Of a stretch of DNA of 64,000 nt, positions 1 through 7,685 are shown piece after piece. Position 1 is the first letter of the stretch. Each line of letters begins with the position of its first letter. Source of the DNA: Lachnospiraceae bacterium (GTDB taxonomy: Bacteria > Bacillota > Clostridia > Lachnospirales > Lachnospiraceae); NCBI GenBank assembly GCA_910576125.1, contig CAJTHM010000012.1:62001-126000 (forward strand), given 5' to 3'. Both the position numbers and the translations under genes were made by a program. The notes under the pieces were generated by a model. The model had not been told where the DNA came from. It worked only from the letters and a program-made list of their open reading frames with translations, and did not search any database.

Positions 1-63
1 GCCCTTGAACTTCTCAGGCTAAGGGGCTATATCATAACTGACGATATGGCTGCCACTGCCTGA
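1..63 (+). pseudogene. IS110-family transposase, C-terminal tail (cut by window start)
   Basis: The first 20 codons read in frame to a TGA at 61-63 and match, almost residue for residue, the C-terminal end of the IS110 transposase at 4816-6072. The nucleotide match continues past the stop to about position 159, where it corresponds to 6010-6168, with roughly 13 differences. This is therefore the right end of a second copy of the same element. The rest lies outside the window, so whether that copy is intact cannot be judged. Confidence 0.85.
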
Positions 64-159
64 TTTCTTTCTACATATAGTTTCTTTTGGCCTGTCTAGG
101 AATGGCTTGTTTGCTATACGCTTTTTTCCGGCTATCCTCCACGTTTAAGCTTCAAACTT
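1..159 (+). mobile_element. Right end of an IS110-family element (copy 1)
   Basis: The segment is homologous to 6010-6168 at the right end of the complete copy further on. Similarity stops abruptly after the bases CAAACTT at 153-159, which marks the shared right boundary. The 181 bases after it, up to the IS1595-type element at 341, hold no gene that I can recognise. Confidence 0.8.
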
Positions 160-340
160 CCCCCTCTAATGTATTTTCTAAAGACAAATAACTTCTACAT
201 GTTTCTCGCGAAGCATCAAATAATTTTTGCAATCAGTTCCCACGAGCAAACTTATTTTGACACATCTATACCGGAATATCTTCAAAGCTATGTTCCTGAT
301 ATCTACAGTTTATTGCCCAGAGCATTTGACTATAATCTTT

Positions 341-1456
341 GGTGTTAGTATAAAAATGGGTTGGTAAGTATTTAGAGTCCGTTATATGGGACATCTCATA
401 TGAGATAATCCTCGAATAAATGGAGGATTAATACTATGACCAGACTCGAAGAACTTACCAAGTGTATCAAAAAACTATCTACAGACGCAGTCAATACACT
501 GCTTGATGCAGTAAAAATACTCTTGGCATCCGAAAGTACCGCTGGAAACCCTGATTGCCCCTACTGCGGCAGCACAGAGGCCATCCGTTATGGGCACAAA
601 TGCGGCAAACAGCGTTTCCTCTGCAAACAGTGTGGGCGTACTTTTGTGACAACAACCCACACCATCATGTCACAGTCCCACTTTAACGGAGCCGTATGGC
701 AGGAAGTCATCAGCGACACGGTACAGGGGAACGCCATTGACTACAGCACCAAGAAACTGGGCATCAGCCACCGCACGGTATTTGATATGCGCCATAAGGT
801 GCTCCTTGCATTACAGGAACTCCCAGAAACAGAAAATATCCTGCTTGACGGCGTATCTGAACTGGATGAGACTTTTGTCCTTGAATCCTATAAAGGGAAC
901 TTCCGGAGACTGTAGGGCGCGAAGCACGTAAGCATGGAGCAAAAGCGCAAAAGCGTGGCATCCCCAACGAATACGTCTGTATCTGTACCGGAATCCAGCG
1001 TAAGGGGGATGCTTATGCTGCCACAGCCAACCGGGCAAAACCGGATGCAGAAGAACTGGCAGGCCTGTTTGCAGGCCATATCGCTCGAGGCGCGCTGGTG
1101 CTCTGCGATGGGCTAAAAAGTTACCATAGCCTTTCCGCAGTCACAGGCTGTACGGTAAAGGACTGCCATGAGGCCGCAGAAGAAGAAAAGGGCTTTTTCA
1201 ACCTGAATATAGTCAACGGGTTCCATAGCTTTATTAAACGCCGCTATGATTTTTGCCGGGGTGTAGCCACCAAATACCTGAACAGGTATAATGCACTGTT
1301 TGCAGCATCTTATAATAATACAGATATTCTGGCAAAGCAGCTGTGCCATGCCCTGCTAAATGCGGGAAGCACTAATCACTACCACAGCAGCAGGGAGGTT
1401 AAGGAACTGAAGCTGTTGGTTGTTTAAATCTACCAACCCATTTTTAAACTAACACC
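341..1456 (+). mobile_element. IS1595-family insertion sequence with 8-bp target duplication
   Basis: The element is bounded by near-perfect terminal inverted repeats of 26 bases at 341-366 and 1431-1456; both begin GGTGTTAGT when read inward and differ at one position. It is flanked on both sides by the 8-base direct repeat TAATCTTT (333-340 and 1457-1464), the duplication length known for IS1595-type elements. Total length is 1116 bp. The single encoded transposase is frameshifted, so this copy is probably immobile on its own, but its perfect duplication and well-kept ends point to a fairly recent insertion. Confidence 0.93.
436..1427 (+). pseudogene. IS1595-family transposase, frameshifted
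   Basis: The protein begins with a zinc ribbon (CPYC near residue 36 and CKQC near 56) followed by the start of the DDE domain (DETFVLESYKG near residue 146), then hits a stop at 913-915. The reading continues one frame earlier from 915 with GREARKHGAKAQKRG and runs to the stop at 1425-1427, including the conserved end NGFHSFIKRRYDFCRGVATKYL. The break fits loss of a single base just before 915. A programmed -1 frameshift is possible but is not typical of this family. The start ATG at 436 follows AATGGAGGATTAAT. Confidence 0.9.
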
Positions 1457-1518
1457 TAATCTTTTAAAATCCAGAGACTATATTTTTGAATTCCGCAAAA
1501 AGAAAAGTTACTGTAAAT

Positions 1519-2379
1519 TCAACCACACAGGCTATCAAGCAAATATTTGACACTCGTGTTATCCGGAACAAAAGAGTAATTATACAACGAAATCCCACTC
1601 AAAAGTCTTTCACATAAATTAAAATGTTTTGCTAAATTGTCCTCCATAAAAAGCGGCAAAAAATTCATTAATATTAAATGTCCCATCTCTTTATTCATAT
1701 TTTGTTTATCTAAGCAGTTGCTACCATTAGACGAATGCATCAAACAAAGAATTGCGTCCACTCTATAAGATATATTTACCCAATTGCTTAGTTTTAAATC
1801 AAATGGTGTACTATGACATAGAACAAATTTTTCCTGTGAATCTAAAGTTAGGATTAATCTATCATCCCCAAATTTTTCAAAACCATTTGTTTTTATAAGT
1901 TCTGATAATGTACTTTTCCCCACGCCTGATTCACCAGTCAATACAATTCCTTTTTCTCCAATTTTTACAAATGATCCATGAAAGAAAAAGCCCTGATTTT
2001 TTTTTAAAAGAAATCCTGATAAAATTGGATACATAATATGTAATGGCGGAATTATATCATGAAGTTCATCTTCCAAAATTTTAAGCATACACTCAGTATA
2101 ATCGTATGCAATAAATAAAATCGCCTTAATGCATCCTTGATTAAAAATATTATAGAACATTCCATTTTTATCTTTCATCATCTCCCATGCAGATGTTTTA
2201 ATATTAACATATGGCATTGACATTTTTTCCAGCTTTTGAACTGTATCTATATGTAAAACTATATCCATTTCCTTTGAATTTGCCCAAAAAGAGGAAGCTG
2301 CATACGGTTCAATTGATATTTTTTTTGAATATATTAATCTTATTGCTATTCCAGCTATTAACAAATCGTATTGCATCAT
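1519..2379 (-). CDS. HPr kinase-like P-loop protein of the RiPP locus
   Basis: This 286-residue protein has a Walker A motif GESGVGKST at residues 149-157 and an acidic GDD at 171-173, the layout of the C-terminal domain of HPr serine kinase. The N-terminal half has no clear signature. Proteins of this kind without an HPr partner occur in lasso-peptide and other RiPP clusters, where some phosphorylate the peptide, and here the gene lies downstream of a radical SAM/PqqD pair on the same strand. A role in modifying the peptide encoded at 6290-6400 is inferred. The start ATG follows AAAGGAGAGGAAA. Its AT-rich codon use matches the island and not the core genome. Confidence 0.75.
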   Translation of the reverse strand: MMQYDLLIAGIAIRLIYSKKISIEPYAASSFWANSKEMDIVLHIDTVQKLEKMSMPYVNIKTSAWEMMKDKNGMFYNIFNQGCIKAILFIAYDYTECMLKILEDELHDIIPPLHIMYPILSGFLLKKNQGFFFHGSFVKIGEKGIVLTGESGVGKSTLSELIKTNGFEKFGDDRLILTLDSQEKFVLCHSTPFDLKLSNWVNISYRVDAILCLMHSSNGSNCLDKQNMNKEMGHLILMNFLPLFMEDNLAKHFNLCERLLSGISLYNYSFVPDNTSVKYLLDSLCG

Positions 2380-3186
2380 TTTCCTCTCCTTTGTTCACAT
2401 TTTCGTACCACAATCGTACTTCTTGATGTCATTTTATTGTATCTTTAATAACTAACGAACATAAAATATGCGGGTTATCAATAAGCATCTATGCTTACAT
2501 GCCCCATTCCGTTTTTGCCATATGTCGCTTGGGACTCTTTTTACACCACTGTGTTATAGACAAGCTCTTTTGATATTTTCCTTAATGCCGAAATCATAAC
2601 GACAGCCATCTCAATTTTATGTCACCGCTCTAAAAATTATATTTCTACATATCGTAACTGTAATTTCCCGAAAATATATTGCAAAAACTGAGTGCATTAC
2701 CATTGATTGCACTGCTGGTGGCAACCTTGTTTTTCCTCAGTCCATGAAAATGCAACTTTTCACAGCTAATCATGAGCTACACCTTCAAAAGTTGGGGATT
2801 CCATCATTGTCTAGCTATAAAGCAACAGCGTTTTCTGTTTCGTTTTCATTTCCCTACCTCATTTATCAGCATCCATCCTACCAAAAAATCTTCATCCCTT
2901 TCAATGAAACAGAGGAGATGATATATGTTTGCACATTCACCTATGACGCAATGGAACTTGTACCGAAGTGCCAAAGCAGTCTTTAAGGCAACGCTAATGT
3001 ATTTGATACAGGACATTTCAAATATACCGCCCTTATTGTCATTTCATAGTTATGAATGCAGAAATTATTTGACCGTCGACAGCTTCGTATTTGCCATAGC
3101 TGTCTCAGCCGTGATAGAGGACTGATTATGCTATATGGGAAGCTGGTGTCGTCAGAACCTATATTCCTATATTAATGATGTCTTCA
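2380..3186. other. AT-rich gap without a convincing gene
   Basis: About 800 bases separate the kinase-like gene from the radical SAM gene although both lie on the minus strand. Several plus-strand frames are open for 60-80 codons. The best is 2925-3125, a 66-codon frame whose ATG has AGGAG seven bases upstream, but I recognise no family in it. The overlapping frame 2744-2986 has no better claim. The gap may hold remains of a further cluster gene or mobile element. Confidence 0.4.
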
Positions 3187-4239
3187 CTATTCACCGACAT
3201 CGTCTTGTATCCTTTCATATATACATTTTGCAGTCTCACACATCCAATCCGTCGGGTCATAATAACTCCCTGATTCAACGTAAAACCGTTCCGGACATTT
3301 TCTGCAAGTTGTTAGATATTTGCAATTAATACATTTTTTATCTTTAGGCCACTTCAATTCTCCTATCTTTTGCAAATATCGTCTCGCATCTTCAATTGAA
3401 CTCTTTCCTCCTTTTATATTACATGAATGTTCTTCACTCCCAAATGGGCACATTTTTACATTCTCATCCCATGTTATAAATATATTGTTTTCTCCTGGCC
3501 TACAATTATATAACTGTTCACCTATACAGCTGCTTCTTTCAATAAGTGCTTTTCTTTCCAATTCAACATATTCATTACTTTTTAGTAGTAATTCCGCAAT
3601 CTCTTTTGCAGTTAATCTCTCCACATTTTTAGCTTGCAATGGGGATAAATATACATAAGCATCCAATCTAAACGTAGCATTATGCGTATGCGCAATTAAT
3701 CTCATTTGTTCTATATACGGCAATAAATTACGTGTCACTACAGTTTTTAAACTAAATGTTATCCCTTTTTTCTCAAGCAGTTCAAGATTGTTGATTACCT
3801 TTTTCCCATTGATTATTCCTGTATTAATAAGATACGATTCATCATCTATTCCATAAAGTGATATATCCACTTCATACGGTTTATATCTCGATAATAATTC
3901 CAAATAATTATCTATTATATATCCATTAGAAAAAAGGGATACAATAAAACCTGCTTTATGTGTCCTTTTATAAATCTCTTCAAATTGAGGATGAAGTAAC
4001 GGTTCACCTCCGGTTATAGTAAGATAAACACACCCCAAATTTTTCAACTCGTTCATTATTCGTTGAAACGATTCCAAAGGCATATAGCCTCTTTCTACAT
4101 TTTCGTTATAGCAGTGAGGACATTTAAAGTTACAAATAGACGTAATTTCAACGTTAGCCGAAAGAAGCACCTTTTTTTCTTCACTTTCTTTCATTAATCT
4201 TTGTTTAAAGTCTCTAACAGTCAATCTATCGTTTTCCAT
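3187..4239 (-). CDS. Radical SAM/SPASM peptide-modifying enzyme
   Basis: A 350-residue radical SAM enzyme with the cluster motif CNFKCPHC at residues 36-43 (C36, C40, C43), the SAM-binding TGGEP near residue 76 and a C-terminal SPASM-type cysteine array (CIGEQLYNC, CPFG, CINCKYLTTCRKC, CETAKC) able to hold extra iron-sulfur clusters. SPASM enzymes next to PqqD-like proteins install thioether or other crosslinks in RiPP precursors. The ATG at 4239 lies inside the end of the PqqD gene (19-base overlap) behind AAGGAG, so the two are translationally coupled. The likely substrate is the Cys-rich peptide at 6290-6400. The bond type formed cannot be told from sequence. Confidence 0.9.
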   Translation of the reverse strand: MENDRLTVRDFKQRLMKESEEKKVLLSANVEITSICNFKCPHCYNENVERGYMPLESFQRIMNELKNLGCVYLTITGGEPLLHPQFEEIYKRTHKAGFIVSLFSNGYIIDNYLELLSRYKPYEVDISLYGIDDESYLINTGIINGKKVINNLELLEKKGITFSLKTVVTRNLLPYIEQMRLIAHTHNATFRLDAYVYLSPLQAKNVERLTAKEIAELLLKSNEYVELERKALIERSSCIGEQLYNCRPGENNIFITWDENVKMCPFGSEEHSCNIKGGKSSIEDARRYLQKIGELKWPKDKKCINCKYLTTCRKCPERFYVESGSYYDPTDWMCETAKCIYERIQDDVGE

Positions 4240-4505
4240 TTACACACTCCTTCTTTAACAAGATCCGTAACGAAATCGAATATTACATCCACGGCATCCT
4301 TTTCATTTATTTCATATATCTCGCAAAAATCTTCCGCTATTTTTTCAATTGAATTGTTACCATCAATTTTATCAATGATAAAAGCGGCAGATTCATTAGC
4401 CAGCCCTACTTGACAGTTTTCCGCTAAGTCTTGCGGTAAAATAACCCTCTCTTCTCCAACTTTTGAAATTTTTGATGGATTGCATAACTCTGGTATGTTT
4501 TTCAT
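4221..4505 (-). CDS. PqqD-family RiPP recognition element
   Basis: The 94-residue protein starting MKNIPELCNPSKI has the size and pattern of stand-alone PqqD-like proteins: a beta-rich N-terminus with VILPQDLAENCQVGLANESAAFIIDKIDG and helices with DAVDVIFDFVTDLVKEG. Such proteins bind the leader peptide and present it to the partner enzyme, here the radical SAM protein whose gene overlaps its end. I chose the ATG at 4505, preceded by AAAGGCGG; an in-frame ATG further upstream would add 18 residues unlike the family. The IS110 element lies just upstream and separates the gene from the precursor. Confidence 0.8.
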   Translation of the reverse strand: MKNIPELCNPSKISKVGEERVILPQDLAENCQVGLANESAAFIIDKIDGNNSIEKIAEDFCEIYEINEKDAVDVIFDFVTDLVKEGVCKWKTID

Positions 4506-4785
4506 TTTTATAAACCGCCTTTCTGCGAAAGGCACCGATGGGGTTATGAAACCCGCCATTGCACCTTTCACTCATCACTTTTATCTGTTATACTCACCTT
4601 GCAGGATGCCGGCATACTACAGAACCCGGGGAGGTGAGTGGCGGGGCTGTATAGCAGCGACCCCGCATTTTTATATGGTGTCGGCCATCTGTTAAGGCAT
4701 CAATGAATGGCGCAAACAAGTAGCCCATAAACTTATCTCTTCCGAAATGCACTCGTTTTTCGCCGGATGGCCAGTCCCTGCCTGC

Positions 4786-4804
4786 CCTGTAAATTTTTTA
4801 CAGG
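4786..4804 (+). promoter_or_regulatory. Hairpin overlapping the IS110 transposase ribosome binding site
   Basis: A perfect 8-bp stem, CCTGTAAA at 4786-4793 with TTTACAGG at 4797-4804, ends inside the Shine-Dalgarno AGGAGG (4802-4807). It could limit translation of the transposase from the TTG at 4816. The pairing is seen; the effect is inferred. Confidence 0.5.
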
Positions 4805-4815
4805 AGGCGTTTGTA

Positions 4816-6072
4816 TTGGCTTTTAAAATCTTTCGTAGGAACTGCTGTGGGCTTGACGTCCACAAGACCTGGATCTATGCATGCATCGGGATTACTGACA
4901 CCAATGGCCTTACAGAGTATAAGCAGGCCCGCTTCTCTTCCTTTTCCAAAGGTTTACGGGAGCTGTCTGACTGGCTCGCCAGATACTCCTGCTTCGAGGT
5001 CTGCATGGAGTCCACCGGTAAATACTGGATTCCTGTCTTCAACATCCTCGAGAAATCCTGTCTTGTTACCCTTGCGCATCCCAAGTATACCAAGCCCCAG
5101 AAAGGGAACAAGACCGACCGCAAGGATGCCAGATGGATCTGCGACCTCTTCATGTGCGACATGATAAAACCAAGCTTTATCCCTTCCCCTGAAATCCGCC
5201 AGCTCCGCGACCTGGTACGTTACCGTTCCAAGCTCACCAATATGCTTGTCGGTGAGAAGAACCGCGCACAGAACTGCCTGACCGTCTCCAGCCTGAAGCT
5301 TGATGATGTCTTCAGTGATGTCTTTGGAAAGTCTGCCCGGTCCATCACCCAGTACATCCTTGACCATCCTGGCGAGGCCTTCGATGTCGCGCCGTTCGTG
5401 GACAGACGCTGCAAGTCCCCTCTGGAGGAGATACAGGCCGCCGTCGATGGGGCAATCTCTCCAGAGCAGGCCGTCAAGCTGCGCCAATGCCTTGCACACA
5501 TCGACGAGCTTGAAGCCCACCGGAAAGAAATCGAGTAGGAGATGCTTCTCGTCGCTGGACCTTTCTCTGCCGTATTGGATCTGCTCCACACGCTCCCCGG
5601 GTTGGACAGGAACCCGATGACCGCCATAGCCATCCTCTCCGAGATCGGCCCGGACATGTCCGTGTTCCCGTCATCGAAGCACCTTGTCTCCTGGGCTGGC
5701 TGCTGCCCGCGCAACGACCAGAGCAACAGCAGGGTAAAATCCAGGCGCATCTCCACTGCCGGTTCTTATCTGAAACCTCTTCTGGTCCAGGTCGCCAATG
5801 CCCTCATCAAGTCCAAAAAGCATCCTGAATTCAAAGAGAGGTATCACAGGGTCAAGTCCCACAGGGGACACAAAAAGGCTGTTATTGCTGTCTGCAAGAT
5901 GCTCCTGACCGCTATCTGGAACATGTTGAGCAAGCTTGAGCCTTATGATCCCAGCGGGTTTTTGGAGCACAGGCCTGTCAATGGGAAAAAGGTATTGACC
6001 AAGTCGCAGGCCCTTGAACTCCTCAGGCTAAGAGGCTATACCATAACTGACGATATGGCTGCCACTGCCTGA
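4816..6072 (+). pseudogene. IS110-family transposase with in-frame amber stop
   Basis: The N-terminal DEDD domain starts with GLDVHKTWIYA (catalytic Asp in GLD) and continues through ESTGKYWIPV and KTDRKDARWI; the C-terminal transposase IS116/IS110/IS902 domain follows, with TAIAILSEIGPDMS. The frame is continuous from 4816 to 6072 except for one TAG at 5536-5538, most simply a CAG to TAG change. The start is the TTG at 4816, eight bases after AGGAGG, rather than the more distant ATG at 4747. Full length would be about 418 residues. Unless the amber codon is read through, only a 240-residue N-terminal piece is made. Confidence 0.88.
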
Positions 6073-6289
6073 TTTCCTTCTATGTATAGTTTCTTTTGGG
6101 CTGTCTGGGGATGGCTTGTTTGCTGTACGCTTTTTTGCTGCTATCCTCCACGTTTAAGTTTCAAACTTACTCTCCTAGCATTCTAATTTTATATAAAATG
6201 GGGAATATAATTTAATTTCAACAACTTATTCTACTATGTTTGCTACTTAGCCTTACATTTTCTAAAACCATAAAGACCTATTTAGATAA

Positions 6290-6400
6290 CTAACAAAAAT
6301 TCATTCCATTTGCAGAACATGACCAACAGCCACGTGCCACCACTTCTTCAGGAATTAACTGAACATATTGAATTTTCGGCATCACAAATTTACGTTTCAT
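6290..6400 (-). CDS. Cys-rich RiPP precursor peptide
   Basis: A 36-codon gene reads ATG at 6400 to TAG at 6290. The N-terminal part, MKRKFVMPKIQYVQL then IPEEVVARG, looks like a leader: basic start, hydrophobic middle, Glu-Glu and a final Gly. The last 12 residues, CWSCSANGMNFC, form a compact core with three cysteines (25, 28, 36) and two serines. A ribosome binding site GAAAGGGG lies nine bases before the ATG. It is upstream of and on the same strand as the PqqD and radical SAM genes, the usual order for RiPP operons; only the IS110 element intervenes. Function is inferred from composition and position, as the sequence itself matches no precursor family I can name. Confidence 0.78.
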   Translation of the reverse strand: MKRKFVMPKIQYVQLIPEEVVARGCWSCSANGMNFC

Positions 6401-6556
6401 ATTCCATATCCCCTTTCGTAATATATCTTGTATTCATTCAATCGAAAAAATCTCATTGCCAAAATATAATTACATCCCCACTTTATTTCTTAATTATAGT
6501 AAACGACTTTAATATCTTTACTTTGTCGAATTATGCTGATTGCTGTTGCAATTCCG

Positions 6557-6677
6557 GCTTTGAATCCCAAAGAGGGGTTCATTCCCCGCATCCTGCTGTG
6601 CAACAAGCTAATGACGAACGAAGTGAGTTTCGGGCTGATACCCTATAGCTTGTGCTGCGGGGAGTTTCATTCAAAGC
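6557..6677. repeat. Nested palindromic element, possible structured RNA or small mobile repeat
   Basis: Three nested inverted repeats share a centre: GCTTTGAAT 6557-6565 with 6669-6677, CCCCGCA 6584-6590 with 6656-6662, and CAAGCTA 6604-6610 with 6646-6652. The bases are GC-richer than the surroundings. It could be a REP- or MITE-like repeat, the end of a lost element, or a folded RNA. The sequence between 6401 and 6556, upstream of the precursor gene, contains a TATAAT-like hexamer but no complete promoter that I would commit to. Confidence 0.55.
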
Positions 6678-6705
6678 AAGAATAATTATGACGTTTACTA
6701 TAATT

Positions 6706-7649
6706 ACTCAAACTTCCCACACTACTTCCGGTTGTTGAATGCGACCAGCTTACTGAGGGCTTTAAGGTTGTAGGGCCGGCCCCGGTAACAGTAGAGCTGT
6801 TTGTTGTCCTTCAGCATTCCAATCACGTCCATGTATCCATCAGGACATAGCTGGCCTGTATCCCGGCTTTCAGCACGTTGCGAATCATTACCATGCAGCA
6901 TCCGGCTTATGGCTGACCGCTTCCTGGCGGCGCTTATAGCCGCTTTTGCGCCTGTCAATTCCGGACGCGGCCCCCATAATATACTTCCCAGGATTCGCGG
7001 ATGCCATCATGTTGAACGCAACAGGAACAAAGCTGTAGCCGTCCGTCCACCCCAGGGTCAGCATGTTGAATCCCCTGACCATCTTGTGGGTGGCATGGTT
7101 GTAGACCCAGGAAAGCAGCTCCACCTGGTTGCTGCGGTCCCTTTCTATTACGGAATCGTCAAGGACGAGGCATTTTACCCGGCCCCTGTGTGTAAGCGAT
7201 GAAAAATAGGTCGCCACCTTGGCAGAGAGCAGAGTCAGGAAGCGCTGCCAGTTGTACCCTGGATACGTGTTCTTGGAGAATGCCATGTCCTGCTTCTTGG
7301 AGTTCAGGAAATGGAACAGGTTGCAGTTCTGGAATACCAGTAGCAGGAGGAACTGGAAGATCTCATATACAGAGCCACCTTTCTTCTTGCGGATGTTGGA
7401 TTCTTTCAGGAGCCTGCATATACCAAGCTCCCTGATGGCATCTCCAAACTTGTACTGAATTTCGGGGTTGTTATTTCCGTCAGTATGGTTTATCATAAAA
7501 TTGGCACCTTTCTTAGGTATTTTTTGGATTTCGCTAATCTTATTATGCCAGAGAACAGGTGCTTTTTGTTGTCAATGTACAAATATATTTGCATCCAAAG
7601 CCAGAAATTTAAAGGTTTTCAGCTGGTTTGGAGTGTGGGAAGTTTGAGT
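6706..7649 (-). mobile_element. IS4-like insertion sequence, internally deleted
   Basis: Perfect 17-base inverted repeats (ACTCAAACTTCCCACAC at 6706-6722 and its complement at 7633-7649) bound the element, and the 5-base direct repeat TAATT lies immediately outside each end (6701-6705 and 7650-7654). At 944 bp it is shorter than autonomous relatives because the transposase gene has lost internal and C-terminal sequence. It sits between the nucleotidyltransferase and precursor genes of the RiPP locus. Confidence 0.85.
6722..7496 (-). pseudogene. IS4-like transposase, frameshifted and deleted
   Basis: The N-terminal 202 codons (7496 to 6888) carry a DDE transposase pattern with the first catalytic Asp in VKCLVLDDSVIERD and a GFNMLTLGWTDGYSFVPV block. 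The frame is then lost near 6890. A second frame gives RNVLKAGIQASYVLMDTW, containing the next conserved Asp, and this is joined directly to DVIGMLKDNKQ and YNLKALSKLV in a third frame, so the stretch normally between MDTW and DVIGM is missing. The C-terminal region ends almost at the inverted repeat. The gene cannot encode an active enzyme. Confidence 0.85.
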
Positions 7650-7685
7650 TAATTAGTTTTTCTATTAAAACCTCTATTATGTATT

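Larger units (their letters stand above)
4610..6168 (+). mobile_element. IS110-family element (copy 2) inserted in the RiPP locus
   Basis: The element holds one transposase frame (4816-6072) and long non-coding ends, with no terminal inverted repeats, as is usual for IS110. Its right boundary at 6168 is set by comparison with copy 1 at 1-159. The left boundary is an estimate. The 200 bases before the transposase contain a GCGGGG/CCCCGC hairpin (4643-4666) and other foldable sequence, the place where IS110 elements encode their bridge RNA. It sits between the precursor gene and the PqqD gene. Confidence 0.8.

Noticed and set aside
2744..3125. Two overlapping plus-strand frames (80 and 66 codons) in the gap between the kinase-like and radical SAM genes
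   Set aside because: Neither shows a family pattern; only the second has a good ribosome binding site, which alone is not enough to call a gene.
4396..4575. A 60-codon minus-strand frame overlapping the PqqD gene, considered as precursor peptide
   Set aside because: It overlaps 110 bases of a recognisable gene, has no leader/core pattern and no cysteine-rich end; the frame at 6290-6400 is a far better candidate.
1..6168. A composite transposon formed by the two IS110 copies carrying the RiPP genes
   Set aside because: IS110 elements do not usually mobilise intervening DNA, the copies differ at about 8 percent of shared positions, and copy 2 interrupts the locus instead of flanking it.
6310..6648. 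A 112-codon plus-strand frame opposite the precursor
   Set aside because: It has no ribosome binding site or recognisable motif, and it covers both the precursor and the palindromic repeat.
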